Below the pieces are notes generated by a model. It had not been told where the DNA came from. It made no database searches and saw only the letters and a list, made by a program, of their open reading frames with translations. Positions 1-10,127 of a stretch of 64,000 bases of DNA are shown piece after piece (position 1 is the stretch's first letter; each line of letters opens with the position of its first letter). Source of the DNA: Oscillospiraceae bacterium CM (lineage in GTDB: Bacteria > Bacillota > Clostridia > Oscillospirales > Oscillospiraceae); contig CP072107.1 of NCBI GenBank assembly GCA_022870705.1, forward strand, positions 1,982,501-2,046,500, written 5' to 3'. A program made the position numbers and the translations under genes.

Positions 1-60
1 AAGGCTGAACACCATGCAAACGACGAGAACCACTGCGAGAACTTTTCTGAGATTCTTCAT
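1..60 (-). CDS. Secreted protein, N-terminal signal peptide only (partial)
   Basis: The minus strand starts an ATG at 60 after a strong AGGAGG at about 67-73. The 20 visible codons read MKNLRKVLAVVLVVCMVFSL, a short basic stretch followed by a hydrophobic core, which is a typical Gram-positive signal peptide. The gene runs off the left edge, so its function cannot be told. Secreted SLH or copper-amine-oxidase-like proteins of Clostridia often start this way, but that is only an analogy. Confidence 0.75.
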   Translation of the reverse strand, partial: MKNLRKVLAVVLVVCMVFSL

Positions 61-633
61 GTATTTTCCTCCTATTATTTTTTTGCGTGATTACACGCTT
101 TTTCTGCCTTGCCCTAAACGGGCCGCCTTTTTGATAAGCCGCAAAAGCGCCCAAGCCGTTCTACCGGCGTGGTGAATGTGACGCCCCGGGTCTTATTAAA
201 TGAGCGGGGTTTGCGGGGTCGGCTTGTTTATGTACGGCATCCGCGCCGGTTCGGCTAGTACCGGAGACGGATGTTTGTACCGTTTTTGGAGCTTCGCCGG
301 GTGAAAGCAGCTTTGCCGAAGGAGGCAGGGGTGCGGCGGTAAGGCCGCCCCCCATCATACATAAAGACCTCCAAGACAAGTCTGACGCGGCACACCACAT
401 ACCTTCAGCCCTGCTTGCCGTACATAATCCATTCAGAAAATGGGTATACTGTACGTTTTATTCCAAGGATGATTATAGAGAAAAGACCGAATCATGTCAA
501 TTCAAAAAAGGAAATATTTATATTACAGTTATGTTACAGCGGGCAAAATAACCCTTTCGCCCGCGGCTGCCGCGCCGCCACGATTCATTATAATAAATAA
601 CTGGCCGCGTGAAAAACTAAATGCGGAAAACGC
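61..633. other. Intergenic region without a convincing gene
   Basis: The region separates the divergent signal-peptide gene and the rimP operon. I see a short GCGTG/CACGC hairpin followed by five T residues at about 90-109, in the leader of the minus-strand gene. The open frames here have neither ribosome sites nor recognisable protein patterns. Nothing else could be supported. Confidence 0.5.
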
Positions 634-662
634 TTGCAATTGACTGCTCTGAGTGGTATAAT
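634..662 (+). promoter_or_regulatory. Sigma-A promoter of the rimP-nusA-infB operon
   Basis: TTGCAA at 634-639 and TATAAT at 657-662 are separated by exactly 17 bases, a near-consensus housekeeping promoter. Transcription should start near 669, about 110 bases before rimP. Confidence 0.8.
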
Positions 663-691
663 TCACACGTTAGTCATGGCAGAGACGGTTT

Positions 692-716
692 GAGTGGGTT
701 TTTCCCACTCTTTTTC
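692..716 (+). terminator. Leader hairpin/attenuator before rimP
   Basis: GAGTGGG (692-698), a T5 loop and CCCACTC (704-710) form a perfect 7-bp stem followed at once by T5C. It lies between the promoter and rimP, so much of the transcription could stop about 45 bases from the start unless it is antiterminated. The arrangement suggests control of the operon at its leader, perhaps through NusA or another operon product (inference). Confidence 0.7.
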
Positions 717-781
717 TTGCGTTATTGTAAATTGTTAAATTTGCCGAATGGCACATACCGCTATAATTAAAGAGGCGTTAG

Positions 782-1234
782 ATGAAAAAAGTGACAGACA
801 AGGTCTCGGCGCTGGCCGAGCCGGTCGTCCGCCAGTTCGGCTGCGAGCTGTGGGACGTTGAGTATGTGAAGGAAGCGGGCTATTGGTACCTTAGGGTGTA
901 CATTGACCGCGACGGCGGCGCGACGCTGGACGATTGCGAAAACATCAGCCGTGCGCTTGACCCGCTGCTTGACGAGCACGACCCCGTTCCGGACAGCTAC
1001 ACCTTTGAGGTCTCCTCCGCCGGGGCCGAACGCGCCCTCCGCCGCCCATCGGATTTCGCGCGGTTTCAGGGCCATCTCGTTGAGGTAAAGCTCTATAAGG
1101 CGCAGGACGGGCGCAAGGAGTTTGTCGGCACGCTTGTAGACGGCACCGGCGATACGGTTGACATAAAAATAGCGGACACCTTGCATCAGCTGCCAAAAAG
1201 CGAAGTCGCCAACGTGCGCCTTCGCATAAGTTAG
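782..1234 (+). CDS. rimP: Ribosome maturation factor RimP
   Basis: The 150-residue protein matches the RimP/YlxS family in length and pattern: an N-terminal alpha/beta domain (about 1-80) with the family's WDVEYVKE and YLRVYIDRDGG stretches, then an SH3-like C-terminal domain (about 85-150). RimP binds the pre-30S subunit and helps late 16S rRNA folding with S12. It is the first gene of the nusA-infB operon, its usual place in Firmicutes, and is followed 19 bases later by nusA. Confidence 0.95.
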   Translation: MKKVTDKVSALAEPVVRQFGCELWDVEYVKEAGYWYLRVYIDRDGGATLDDCENISRALDPLLDEHDPVPDSYTFEVSSAGAERALRRPSDFARFQGHLVEVKLYKAQDGRKEFVGTLVDGTGDTVDIKIADTLHQLPKSEVANVRLRIS

Positions 1235-1253
1235 ATATTGGAGGAGCACATCC

Positions 1254-2306
1254 ATGAATGCCGAATTTTTTTCAGCGATAGCCGACATTGAAAAGGAAAA
1301 GGGCATCCCGCAGTCTTATATGCTTGAAAAAATCGAGCAGGCGCTTCTGGCGGCCCTGAAAAAAGACTCCCCCGCCTGTCAGGACTGCGCCCGCGTCGTT
1401 TTAGACCCCGTCGGCAAGACGGTTCATATGTACCTGCAAAAAGAAGTGGCCGACCCTGTCACAGACCCGGACACGCAGGTTACGCTGGAGGCCGCCAGAA
1501 AAATCAGCGCCGGTGCCGAGGTCGGCGACGTTGTGAATGAGACGGTTGACGCCAAAAAGTTCGGCAGGATTGCCGCGCAGGCGGCGAAACAGGTAATCAT
1601 TCAGGGCATCCGCGAGGCAGAGCGCGGCATTGTTTTTGATGAATTCAATTCCAAGGAACACGAAATTTTAACGGGCGTTGTCACGCGCATTGAACCGCGC
1701 AACGGCAGTGTTTCGATTCAAATCAGCTCCAATTCGGAGTTTACCGAGGCCATGCTCTCCCCCGGCGAACGCATCCCGACGGAGGCGCTCCGCGAGGGCG
1801 ACCGAATTAAGGTCTACGTCGTTGAGGTGCGGAAATCAACGCGCGGCCCGCAGATTCTGATCTCCCGCACGCACCCCGGTCTTGTCAAGCGCCTTTTCGA
1901 GCTGGAGGTGCCGGAGATTTTTGACGGCATCGTTGAAATCAAAAGCATTGCGCGCGAGGCCGGCAGCCGGACGAAAATCGCCGTCGCCTCCTCTGACCCC
2001 GAGGTAGACCCCATCGGCGCGTGCGTCGGCCCCAAGGGCGGGCGCGTGGCGTCGATTGTCGACGAGCTCGGCGGCGAAAAAATTGACATCGTGAAATATT
2101 CCGAGGTTTCGGAGGAGTATATCGCCTCGGCACTTGCCCCATCGGCTGTTCTCGGCGTTACCATCCTCGAAGACGGCAAAAGCTGCCGCGTGATCGTGCC
2201 GGATAACCAGCTCTCCCTCGCCATCGGCAAGGAAGGGCAAAACGTTCGTTTGGCCGCGCGGCTGACGGGCTTTAAAATCGATATCAAGCCGGAATCGCAG
2301 GCTTAA
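1254..2306 (+). CDS. nusA: Transcription termination/antitermination protein NusA
   Basis: The 350-residue protein has the short Gram-positive NusA layout: N-terminal RNA-polymerase-binding domain (about 1-125), S1 domain (about 135-200) and two KH domains (about 230-345) with the GPKGGRV and AIGKEGQN loops. The C-terminal acidic repeats of proteobacterial NusA are absent, as expected. Start ATG at 1254 follows TTGGAGGAG. NusA modulates pausing, termination and rRNA antitermination, and could feed back on its own leader hairpin at 692-716. Confidence 0.97.
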   Translation: MNAEFFSAIADIEKEKGIPQSYMLEKIEQALLAALKKDSPACQDCARVVLDPVGKTVHMYLQKEVADPVTDPDTQVTLEAARKISAGAEVGDVVNETVDAKKFGRIAAQAAKQVIIQGIREAERGIVFDEFNSKEHEILTGVVTRIEPRNGSVSIQISSNSEFTEAMLSPGERIPTEALREGDRIKVYVVEVRKSTRGPQILISRTHPGLVKRLFELEVPEIFDGIVEIKSIAREAGSRTKIAVASSDPEVDPIGACVGPKGGRVASIVDELGGEKIDIVKYSEVSEEYIASALAPSAVLGVTILEDGKSCRVIVPDNQLSLAIGKEGQNVRLAARLTGFKIDIKPESQA

Positions 2307-2311
2307 TAAAA

Positions 2312-2453
2312 GCGGGCGATCACAGATCGCCCCTACTGTATGAATAAACCAACACACCCGTAGGGGCGAACTGTGTTCGCCCGTCAAAGCGGCGAACCAA
2401 ACACGGCATCAATTAACCGATTGCCCCGTAGGGGCGGATTCCATATCCGCCCG
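2312..2453. repeat. Three palindromic GGGGCGN-type repeats between nusA and rnpM
   Basis: Three related palindromes occur in about 140 bases: 2314-2337 (GGGCGATCACAGATCGCCC plus CTAC, inverted orientation), 2359-2383 (CGTAGGGGCGAAC, TGTG, TTCGCCCG) and 2427-2453 (CGTAGGGGCGGAT, TCC, ATATCCGCCCG). All share a GTAGGGGCG edge and a variable inner arm that is kept complementary. They look like dispersed REP-like units. In RNA they would form stable hairpins between nusA and rnpM and could affect mRNA stability or processing. Confidence 0.8.
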
Positions 2454-2510
2454 CCCGATCAAATCAATACCCCGTTGGGGCAAAAATCATTATCGAAAGG
2501 CGGCCTGGCT

Positions 2511-2783
2511 ATGCAGAAAAAAATACCGATGCGCCAATGTCTGGGCTGCCGTGCCATGAAGCCGAAAAAAGAGCTCATCCGCGCCGTCCGCGCGCCGGAC
2601 GGCAGCGTGTCCCTTGACGTCAGGGGTAAAAACCCGGGGCGTGGGGCATATGTGTGCCAAAACGCCGACTGCCTGAAAAAAGCGCTGAAGACGAAAGCCC
2701 TAGAGCGGGCGCTGGAGACCGCCTTCCCCGAGGATTTTTATGAGGCGCTGAAAGTGCAGCTGGAGGAAGCGGATGGACAATAG
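2511..2783 (+). CDS. rnpM: RNase P modulator RnpM (YlxR, DUF448)
   Basis: ATG at 2511 follows AAAGGCGG and gives 90 residues. An in-frame upstream extension from 2373 runs through the palindromic repeats and is not likely to be coding. The protein shows the YlxR pattern RQCLGCRAMKPKKELIR, then GKNPGRGAYVC and a further Cys pair. YlxR of Bacillus subtilis binds RNase P RNA and has been named RnpM. It overlaps the L7Ae-like gene by 11 bases, so the two are probably translationally coupled. Confidence 0.92.
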   Translation: MQKKIPMRQCLGCRAMKPKKELIRAVRAPDGSVSLDVRGKNPGRGAYVCQNADCLKKALKTKALERALETAFPEDFYEALKVQLEEADGQ

Positions 2784-3198
2784 ACTCCTCGGCATTGCCA
2801 AAAAAGCCGGTTTTCTCGAAATCGGCGAGGAATCCGTCGCCACCGCGGCGCGGAACAAAAAAGCAAAGGTCATCCTGTCGGCTGCCGATGCGTCGGACGG
2901 ATCAAAACGCCGGGCGCATGCGTATGCCGAACAGTACAATATCATATATCTCGTTCTGCCGAGTACGAAGGAAGATCTGGGGGCGGTTGTCGGCAGAGGC
3001 GCCCCGGGCATGCTGGCCATTCTCGACGCGGGTATCGCGTCCCGCTACGCCGACATGCTTGCCCGGCTGGAACCCGGGCGGTATGACACCGAAGCGGAAA
3101 CCTTGTCAAAAATGGCCCAGCGCGTGCTGCAACGGCGGCGGGAAGCCCGGGCGCACGACAGAAACAAACGAACCGGTAAGAGGAGGACAGGACAATGA
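2773..3198 (+). CDS. rplGA: L7Ae-family RNA-binding protein YlxQ/RplGA
   Basis: 141 residues with an L7Ae/L30e/S12e/Gadd45 fold region over about residues 1-95, including LGIAKKAG and the [10 protein letters not shown] stretch of K-turn binders. The tail after about residue 100 is basic and low in complexity. YlxQ-type proteins bind kink-turn RNA in vitro; their cellular role is not settled. It lies in its standard place between rnpM and infB, overlapping infB by 4 bases. Confidence 0.9.
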   Translation: MDNRLLGIAKKAGFLEIGEESVATAARNKKAKVILSAADASDGSKRRAHAYAEQYNIIYLVLPSTKEDLGAVVGRGAPGMLAILDAGIASRYADMLARLEPGRYDTEAETLSKMAQRVLQRRREARAHDRNKRTGKRRTGQ

Positions 3199-5582
3199 GC
3201 ACGATGTTTAAATACAGGGTTCACGAGGTGGCTAAGGACTTTAAGGTCCAGACAAAGGTCATCACCGAAATACTGACCGAGTATGCCACGACGCCGAAAA
3301 ACCATATGCAGGTTCTGACGTCGGAGGAGCTCGATCTGATTTTCGAGCATTTGACCCAACACAACCAGATCGCCGATATTGAGGAGATCTACGCCGTCAC
3401 GCCCTACTCTCAGACGAAGGCCGGCCAGTCCGACAAAGCGGCATCGGAAAAGAAGCCCGCAGCGGCGCCCGAAGCCGAAAAAGCCCCGCAAGGCCAGAAA
3501 ACGCCGGAAGCCGCGCAGCCGGCCACCGGTGCTACCCCGCAGCACCCCCCAGCGTACCGCCCGGAACAGGCGAAAAAGCCGGATAAACCGTTTGTCCCGC
3601 GCCAGGCCCCGCAAAAACGCGTGATTGACACCTCCGGCGCCACCATCAACATCGACAAATATGACGAGCGGCTCGACAATCTCGTACCAGAGCGCGCCGA
3701 GCATATGAAGCACGGCAAAGAGAAATTTACAAAAAAGAATCAAAGCCGCGGCCCGACGATGGCCTCCGGCGCCAAGCGCCGTCAGGAAGAACGCGAGCGC
3801 ATGCAGCGCCTGCAGTTTGAAATCGCTAAAAAAGCGCAGCTCAAGGTCGCCATCCCTGATGAAATCTCCGTCGGCGACCTCGCCGCCCGCATGAAAAAGA
3901 CGGGTGCCGAGGTTGTTAAGCGCCTCATTAAGCTCGGCGTTATGGCTTCCTTGTCCGACGTGATTGATTACGAGACGGCGGCGCTCGTCGCCATCGAGCT
4001 CGGCTGCAAGGTTGAGCACGAGGTCGTTGTCACGATTGAAGAACGCCTGATTGACGACAGGGCCGACACCGAGGAAGAGCTTGCCCCGCGTGCGCCCGTC
4101 GTTGTTGTCATGGGCCATGTCGACCACGGCAAGACGTCACTCTTAGATAAAATCCGCGAAGCTAACGTTGCCGAGGGCGAGGCCGGCGGCATCACCCAGC
4201 ACATCGGCGCTTACCGTGTGTCCGTTAACGGCAGCCCAGTCACCTTCCTCGACACACCGGGTCACGAAGCCTTTACGGCCATGCGCGCCCGTGGCGCGCA
4301 GGTCACCGATATCGCCATTTTGATCGTCGCGGCAGACGATGGCATCATGCCGCAGACCGTTGAGTCTATCAACCACGCCAAGGCTGCCGGTATTCCGATC
4401 ATCGTCGCCATCAATAAGATGGACGTTCCCGGCGCTAACCCAGACCGCATCAAGCAGCAGCTGACGGAATACGAGCTCGTCAGCGACGAATGGGGCGGCG
4501 ACACGATCGTCTGCCCGATTTCAGCGAAAACCGGCATGGGCATCGACCACCTTCTTGAGATGGTCGTCCTGACGGCCGAAATGGGCGAACTGCGCGCCAA
4601 TCCGAGCAGAGCCGCCCGCGGTACCGTTATCGAAGCACGACTTGATAAGGGCCGCGGCCCGATCATGACGGTTCTCGTCCAGAACGGCACCTTAAAGCAG
4701 AACGACATCATCATCGCCGGTACGGCCGTCGGCCACGTCCGCGTGATGACGAATGACCGCGGCGAGCGCGTCACTGAGGCAGGCCCCTCCGTCCCCGTTG
4801 AAATTTCCGGTATGTCGGAAGTGCCCGACGCGGGCGACACGTTCAACGCCGTCGCCGACGAGCGCATGGCCCGCGAGCTCGTCGAGCAGCGGAAGGCCGA
4901 AAAGAAGAACGCCGGTGCCGAGACGGTCAAGGTCTCGTTGGAGGATCTCTTCTCCAGAATTCAGCAGGGCGAACTCAAAGACCTGAATATTATCGTCAAA
5001 GCCGACGTGCAGGGCTCGGCGGAGGCCATCAAATCGTCGCTTGAAAAGCTTTCCGGCAGCGAGGTGCGCGTGCGCGTTATCCACTCGGGCGTTGGCGCCA
5101 TCAGCGAGTCGGACGTCATGCTTGCCGCCACGAGCGGCGCGATTATCGTCGGCTTCAACGTCCGGCCGGACAATGCCGCCCGTGACAGCGCCGTGCGCTC
5201 AAACGTTGATATCCGTATGTACCGCGTCATTTACGACGCGATCAATGAGATCGAGGCAGCCATGAAGGGCATGCTCGCCCCGAAGTTCAAAGAGGTCGTC
5301 CTCGGCCACGCCGAGGTGCGTCAGGTTTACAAAATTTCGCACATCGGCACCGTCTGCGGCAGCTATGTGCAGGACGGCAAGATCGTCCGCAACAGCCTCG
5401 TCCGCCTTATTCGCGACGGGATCGTCATCCATGAGGGCGAACTCGGCTCCCTGCGCCGCTTCAAGGATGACGTCAAGGAAGTTGCGACAAACTATGAGTG
5501 CGGCATCACCCTCGAAAAATTCAATGATGTCAAAGAAGGCGATATCATTGAGGCGTATATCATGGAGCAGATCAAGGATTAA
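3195..5582 (+). CDS. infB: Translation initiation factor IF-2
   Basis: 795 residues. The N-terminal IF2_N segment is followed by a Lys/Pro/Ala-rich linker (about 75-150), then the G domain with GHVDHGKT near residue 306, DTPGHE and NKMD, then domains II-IV with the conserved [12 protein letters not shown] stretch. IF-2 is the GTPase that brings fMet-tRNA to the 30S subunit. ATG at 3195 is preceded by AGGAGGACAGGACA and overlaps the end of rplGA. Confidence 0.98.
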   Translation: MSTMFKYRVHEVAKDFKVQTKVITEILTEYATTPKNHMQVLTSEELDLIFEHLTQHNQIADIEEIYAVTPYSQTKAGQSDKAASEKKPAAAPEAEKAPQGQKTPEAAQPATGATPQHPPAYRPEQAKKPDKPFVPRQAPQKRVIDTSGATINIDKYDERLDNLVPERAEHMKHGKEKFTKKNQSRGPTMASGAKRRQEERERMQRLQFEIAKKAQLKVAIPDEISVGDLAARMKKTGAEVVKRLIKLGVMASLSDVIDYETAALVAIELGCKVEHEVVVTIEERLIDDRADTEEELAPRAPVVVVMGHVDHGKTSLLDKIREANVAEGEAGGITQHIGAYRVSVNGSPVTFLDTPGHEAFTAMRARGAQVTDIAILIVAADDGIMPQTVESINHAKAAGIPIIVAINKMDVPGANPDRIKQQLTEYELVSDEWGGDTIVCPISAKTGMGIDHLLEMVVLTAEMGELRANPSRAARGTVIEARLDKGRGPIMTVLVQNGTLKQNDIIIAGTAVGHVRVMTNDRGERVTEAGPSVPVEISGMSEVPDAGDTFNAVADERMARELVEQRKAEKKNAGAETVKVSLEDLFSRIQQGELKDLNIIVKADVQGSAEAIKSSLEKLSGSEVRVRVIHSGVGAISESDVMLAATSGAIIVGFNVRPDNAARDSAVRSNVDIRMYRVIYDAINEIEAAMKGMLAPKFKEVVLGHAEVRQVYKISHIGTVCGSYVQDGKIVRNSLVRLIRDGIVIHEGELGSLRRFKDDVKEVATNYECGITLEKFNDVKEGDIIEAYIMEQIKD

Positions 5583-5604
5583 TTTCCGACTGAGGTAAAA
5601 AACC

Positions 5605-5976
5605 ATGTCATCAAATAAAATCGGCAGGACAAATGAGGATATCCAGCGCGTCATGTCGACGCTTCTCCGAAATGTGAAGGACCCGCGCATCCAGCAGGGC
5701 ATGCTCAGTATCACCGCTGTCGACACGACAGGTGATTTGCGCTACAGTAACATTTACCTGAGCGTTTTAGGGCTTCAGTCTGAAAAAGAGCTCATGAAGG
5801 GTCTCAAGTCGGCTTCCGGTTTTCTGCGCCGGGAGCTGGGCAGCGCCCTATCGCTGCGATACACACCGGAGCTCATTTTTCATTTGGACAAGTCTATCGA
5901 GCACGGCGCGGCCATTAATAAAATTCTTGCTGACCTGACAGAGAAAGAAGACGGGGATCAACATGACCATCAGTGA
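5605..5976 (+). CDS. rbfA: Ribosome-binding factor A
   Basis: 123 residues of the RbfA KH-like fold, with the N-terminal IGRTNEDIQR helix and LRYTPELIFHLDKS near the end. RbfA assists maturation of the 16S rRNA 5' end in the 30S subunit. It overlaps the following nrnA-like gene by 14 bases. Confidence 0.95.
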   Translation: MSSNKIGRTNEDIQRVMSTLLRNVKDPRIQQGMLSITAVDTTGDLRYSNIYLSVLGLQSEKELMKGLKSASGFLRRELGSALSLRYTPELIFHLDKSIEHGAAINKILADLTEKEDGDQHDHQ

Positions 5977-6928
5977 AACGGCACACTGGCTTTCGTCGCG
6001 CGATCAATTTCTTGTTCTGACGCATCGGCGGCCGGACGGCGATACGCTCGGCTGCGCAGCGGGGCTTGTCGGGGGCCTTTTAGAGGCTGGGAAAACGGCT
6101 TACATCCTCTATAATCCGGAGGCCACGGCTCGCTATACGACGTATGTGGAAAAGCACTGGGCACCGGCGGGATTTGTTCCGGCGCATATCATCTCCGTTG
6201 ATATTGCGTCGCAGGAGCTGCTGCCGCCTAACGCCGCCGTTTACCGGGACAAGATTGACCTGTGCGTTGACCATCACCCGTCGAACACGCAGTACGCTTC
6301 GAGCAGCTGTATCGATACAACACGCGCGGCCTGCGGCGAAATTGTCTATGAAATTCTGATGGCCTTAAACGGCCATATCAGCACGGAGGCGGCAACCTCG
6401 CTCTACGTCGCGCTGTCGACTGACACCGGCTGTTTTGCCTTTGCCAACACGACGTCTAACACGCTCCGCGTCGCCGCAACGCTTGTGGATGCGGGCGCGC
6501 CGATCGGTGAAATCAACAGGGAGCTGTTCCGGCGTAAGGCCAAAAGCCGCATGATGCTGGAAGGTCTTATTACATCCGGAATGGCGTTTTATTTTAACGG
6601 TGCCGTCGCCGTCGCCACAGTCACACGGGAGATGCTGGCGCAAACGGGTGCCAGTGATAATGAACTCGATGACATCGCTTCCATCCCCGGTTCAATTGAA
6701 GAGGTCATCGTCGGCATTACCATCCGGGAAATGATCGACGAGGAAGGCTGCAAGGTCTCCGTCCGGACGACGCCGATCGTCAACGCAAACGACTTGTGCG
6801 CGCGCTTTGGCGGCGGCGGTCATGCGATGGCGGCGGGCTTCTCCATCAAAGCTTCTTCTGAAAAAACGGCGGCGCTTCTGGTGGACGCGCTGGGGGACGT
6901 TTTTTCGGAGAGCCATACCGGCAAATGA
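5963..6928 (+). CDS. nrnA: DHH-family nanoRNase/pAp phosphatase NrnA
   Basis: 321 residues. The DHH phosphoesterase domain has [10 protein letters not shown] near residue 22 and DHHPSN near residue 96; the DHHA1 domain ends with [12 protein letters not shown]. NrnA-type enzymes degrade 2-5 nt RNA and dephosphorylate 3'-phosphoadenosine 5'-phosphate. Location between rbfA and truB is the common Firmicute arrangement. It overlaps rbfA and truB on either side, so it is clearly part of the operon. Confidence 0.92.
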   Translation: MTISETAHWLSSRDQFLVLTHRRPDGDTLGCAAGLVGGLLEAGKTAYILYNPEATARYTTYVEKHWAPAGFVPAHIISVDIASQELLPPNAAVYRDKIDLCVDHHPSNTQYASSSCIDTTRAACGEIVYEILMALNGHISTEAATSLYVALSTDTGCFAFANTTSNTLRVAATLVDAGAPIGEINRELFRRKAKSRMMLEGLITSGMAFYFNGAVAVATVTREMLAQTGASDNELDDIASIPGSIEEVIVGITIREMIDEEGCKVSVRTTPIVNANDLCARFGGGGHAMAAGFSIKASSEKTAALLVDALGDVFSESHTGK

Positions 6929-7791
6929 ACGGAATCGTTGTCGTCGATAAACCGGCGGGTTGGACATCGCACGACGTCGTGGCCAAGCTCCGCGGTGTTC
7001 TGCACGAAAAGCGCATCGGCCACGGCGGGACGCTTGACCCAATGGCAACGGGCGTTCTGCCCGTTTTCATCGGCCGCGCCACGCGGGCCGTTTCGTTCTG
7101 TGAAGTGTCTGACAAAGAGTATCTCGCCGGGCTGCGCCTCGGCATCGTAACGGATACACAAGATACAACGGGGCAGGTTTTAAAGCAATCGCCCGTCCCC
7201 ATAAAAGCCCAGGATATCGACGCGGTACTCGGGCGCTTTATCGGCCCACAGCAGCAGCTGCCGCCAATGTATTCGGCGATTAAAATCGGCGGCCAGAAGC
7301 TCTATCAGCTGGCGCGGCGCGGTATCGAGATTGCCCGCGAAACGCGCGCTATCACCATCCAAGTGCTCGAGCGTCTTGACGGCGACGGGCCAGATGTTCT
7401 TTTGCGCGTTGTCTGCTCGAAGGGGACGTATGTCCGTACCCTGTGCCATGATATCGGTGCGGCTCTTGGCTGCGGCGGAGCAATGTCGTCACTCCGGCGC
7501 ACCCGCGTCGGCACTTTCACACTTGACGACGCCGTGACGCTTGATGAGATCATCGCATCGTCGGCCGGTGGGTCGTCTCCTGCTTTTTTAAAGTCGGTCG
7601 ATACGCTTTTCAGTCTGTACCCGGCAATCGTGATTGACGGCAGTCAGGAAAAAAAGTGCCGCAATGGCGCCGATTTTGCCGTCATGGCAGAGGACGGGCG
7701 CTACCGCGTTTATGATGCCGACAACCAATTCCTCATGCTCGGCAATGTCGACGGCGGTATGATGCGCGCTGTTAAAAATTTTTTTGAGTAA
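6925..7791 (+). CDS. truB: tRNA pseudouridine(55) synthase TruB
   Basis: 288 residues with the TruB catalytic motif [12 protein letters not shown] (catalytic Asp in it) near residues 36-47 and YKAG-equivalent [10 protein letters not shown] further on. It makes pseudouridine 55 in the T-loop of tRNAs. The start ATG overlaps the nrnA stop by 4 bases. Confidence 0.97.
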   Translation: MNGIVVVDKPAGWTSHDVVAKLRGVLHEKRIGHGGTLDPMATGVLPVFIGRATRAVSFCEVSDKEYLAGLRLGIVTDTQDTTGQVLKQSPVPIKAQDIDAVLGRFIGPQQQLPPMYSAIKIGGQKLYQLARRGIEIARETRAITIQVLERLDGDGPDVLLRVVCSKGTYVRTLCHDIGAALGCGGAMSSLRRTRVGTFTLDDAVTLDEIIASSAGGSSPAFLKSVDTLFSLYPAIVIDGSQEKKCRNGADFAVMAEDGRYRVYDADNQFLMLGNVDGGMMRAVKNFFE

Positions 7792-7850
7792 GTTCTTGAC
7801 AATCGCGCCGGTTACACGTGCTAAAGCACCGGCGAAAGGATCGCTTCAAA

Positions 7851-8750
7851 ATGACAGAAAAAAAACGAGTCATCGCCCTAGGGTTTTTTGACGGGGTGCA
7901 TATCGGCCATTCGGCACTGATGGAGCGCGTTTTAAAAATTGCGAAGGAAAAAGACCTATTGCCCTCCGTTATAACGTTTGACGCCCATCCCATCAGCATG
8001 GTCACCGGCTGCCCTGTGCCGCTTATTAATTCCTGCGAGGATAGGGCCGGGCTTATCCACCGCATTTTTGGTATCAAGAACGTCATTATTCTGCATTTTG
8101 ACAATGAGACGATGCATATGCCGTGGTCGGAGTTCGTCGAGCGCCTGACCGGCGAATTTGATGCCGTACATCTTGTGGCAGGCCACGACTTCCGCTTTGG
8201 CTGGAAAGGCGAGGGCTGTGCCGAAAAGCTTCTCGAAAAAAGCCGCGCGCTTGGCATCGGCTGCGATATTATTCCGGCCGTCACATACAAGGGCATTGTC
8301 AGCAGCTCCACATATATCAGAACGCTGATAGCCGAAGGCGATCTCGAGCAGGCAAACGAATTTCTCGGCCATCCGCACGTTTTGACCGACATCGTCCATT
8401 ACGGCTACCGTCTCGGCAGGACGCTCGGAACGCCGACGATCAACATGTGCTTTGCACCCGGTGTTCTCATCCCCGCTTACGGCGTTTATGCCACGCGCGT
8501 CTTTCTTGATGACGGCAGCGAGCACGTCGGCGTGACGAACATCGGCGTACGTCCGACGGTCGACAATCAGGACAATGTCACTGCTGAGACGTATATTCTC
8601 AACTACACCGGCAACCAGTACGGAAAAATGGTCCGCTTGGAGTTTTATAAACGCCTGCGGCCTGAAATCCGTTTTGACAGCATCGACGCCCTGAAGCAGC
8701 AGATTCGCGCGGATGCGGACAACGCCGCTCTTTATTTCAGCGGCGTCTGA
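7851..8750 (+). CDS. ribF: Bifunctional riboflavin kinase/FAD synthetase RibF
   Basis: ATG at 7851, ten bases after AAAGGA, gives 299 residues; the in-frame start at 7818 would add an unlike 11-residue extension. The N-terminal nucleotidyltransferase domain has GFFDGVHIGH, and the C-terminal flavokinase domain has GTPTIN and TNIGVRPTV. It converts riboflavin to FMN and FAD. It closes the rimP operon, as in many Firmicutes. Confidence 0.95.
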   Translation: MTEKKRVIALGFFDGVHIGHSALMERVLKIAKEKDLLPSVITFDAHPISMVTGCPVPLINSCEDRAGLIHRIFGIKNVIILHFDNETMHMPWSEFVERLTGEFDAVHLVAGHDFRFGWKGEGCAEKLLEKSRALGIGCDIIPAVTYKGIVSSSTYIRTLIAEGDLEQANEFLGHPHVLTDIVHYGYRLGRTLGTPTINMCFAPGVLIPAYGVYATRVFLDDGSEHVGVTNIGVRPTVDNQDNVTAETYILNYTGNQYGKMVRLEFYKRLRPEIRFDSIDALKQQIRADADNAALYFSGV

Positions 8751-8877
8751 TACTTCCAAGATTCCTGCACAGGCTGCCGGCAACGGCGGCTTGTTTTTTA
8801 GCTTGTTGACGGCATGTTTTCTTTTTCATCAAAGTCTGCTATACTTTCTGCATCAGATACAAAAGAGGTGACGGCAG

Positions 8878-10122
8878 TTGAATAACGGCTTTACAAATGG
8901 TGGGCGCGATGCGTCGGGCGATATTTTTTCATGGGTCGTCATCGTCATCTGTCTGTTGGCCTTCTGGCCGCTCGGCCTTTTCCTGCTGATCCGGAAAATC
9001 ACCGTTAAGCCGCTGGGTACCCAGAGCGCGAACCGGCAGGGCACGGGGTACGGCAATTCGGCCAATGCGCCGCGTTACGGTGAAAGCGCATCAGGCACGC
9101 CCACGGAAAACAAGGTGCAGAATGCGCAGGCGGGCCGATATCAAAAGACGGCTCACGGCAATAAAGAGGCGTCGGAAGCTGCTCAAGGCGGTGCGCCTAA
9201 GCCCAAAAAGCCGATCAAGGTTCCGGGGCAGGGGCTTGCAACCTGGCTTTTACTGCTCGGGCTTGTTTTTATCGCCGCAGGCGGCGCGTCTTTACTGGCC
9301 GGAATACAGGGGCTGATCAGTCTTGGTCTTGCCGGTTCTGTTCCTTTCAGTTTTGCCATGGCCGGATTTTTCCTGTCCGGCGGGATTATCTCCCTGATAA
9401 CGCGCGGCTTTGTTAAAAAACGCACGCGCCGCCTGAACACCTCGGCGGCCGTCATAGCCGGACGAGACGCCGTCCCCGTCGCTGAGATTGCCGAGGCCAT
9501 CGGCTGCTCTTTAAAGAGAGCGCGTGCCGATCTGGAGAATTTGCTCGAGTGTGGCTGTTTCGGCCCCTTTGCCTATATTGACACATCCCTTGACAGTTTT
9601 GTCATCTCCTTTGAGGCAGCCGAAAAGGCGCGGAGCGCCGCGTCTGCGCCTGTTGAGGCGCAAGACGGTGAGACAGCCGATGGCGTCTCCAACCCCTTCG
9701 TCAGCGTCGTCAGCCAGCTTCATATGATCTGCGCTAGGACGTCAGACCCCGTCATCTGCGGTAAAATTACGCAGATTGAAACGCTGACGATCAAAATCTT
9801 CAAAACTGTTGAAGATCATCCGGAAAAGCGCCCGCTCATCCGTCGTTTTATGAACTACTATCTGCCGACGACACTCAAGCTCCTCCACACGTATGAAACA
9901 CTTGAAAAGCAAGGCATTGACGGCGAGAATATTACAACGGCCAAGCAGGACATTGAGCGCATCCTTGACACGCTAACGGCCGGTTTTAAGCAGCAATTGG
10001 ACAACCTGTTTCAGTCGGATAAGCTCGATATCTCCTCGGACATCACCGTCCTTGAAAACCTCCTGACGCAGGACGGCTTGAAGGACGACGGTAACATTCT
10101 CAAAACAGCCGGTGGCTCGTGA
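8878..10122 (+). CDS. XpaC-like membrane protein (5-bromo-4-chloroindolyl phosphate hydrolysis family)
   Basis: TTG at 8878 follows AAAAGAGGTG and gives 414 residues. One membrane segment lies near residues 18-38, then a Gln/Asn/Gly-rich linker, two more segments near 118-180, a helix-turn-helix-like stretch (about 195-230: VAEIAEAIGCSLKRARADLE) and a long helical XpaC-type domain to the end. The family name comes from a Bacillus phenotype and tells little about function. Many relatives sit beside a TelA/KlaA gene, which is absent here. The downstream terminator closes the unit. Confidence 0.75.
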   Translation: MNNGFTNGGRDASGDIFSWVVIVICLLAFWPLGLFLLIRKITVKPLGTQSANRQGTGYGNSANAPRYGESASGTPTENKVQNAQAGRYQKTAHGNKEASEAAQGGAPKPKKPIKVPGQGLATWLLLLGLVFIAAGGASLLAGIQGLISLGLAGSVPFSFAMAGFFLSGGIISLITRGFVKKRTRRLNTSAAVIAGRDAVPVAEIAEAIGCSLKRARADLENLLECGCFGPFAYIDTSLDSFVISFEAAEKARSAASAPVEAQDGETADGVSNPFVSVVSQLHMICARTSDPVICGKITQIETLTIKIFKTVEDHPEKRPLIRRFMNYYLPTTLKLLHTYETLEKQGIDGENITTAKQDIERILDTLTAGFKQQLDNLFQSDKLDISSDITVLENLLTQDGLKDDGNILKTAGGS

Positions 10123-10127
10123 TAACG

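Noticed and set aside
415-600. 61-codon plus-strand frame in the left intergenic region
   Set aside because: Weak ribosome site, no recognisable pattern, and unusual amino acid make-up; judged to be chance.
2373-2510. In-frame N-terminal extension of rnpM
   Set aside because: It runs through the palindromic repeats and has no ribosome site; ATG at 2511 fits the family length.
3379-3624. Arg/Lys-rich frame inside infB
   Set aside because: It is a shadow of the Lys/Pro/Ala-rich IF-2 linker in another frame.
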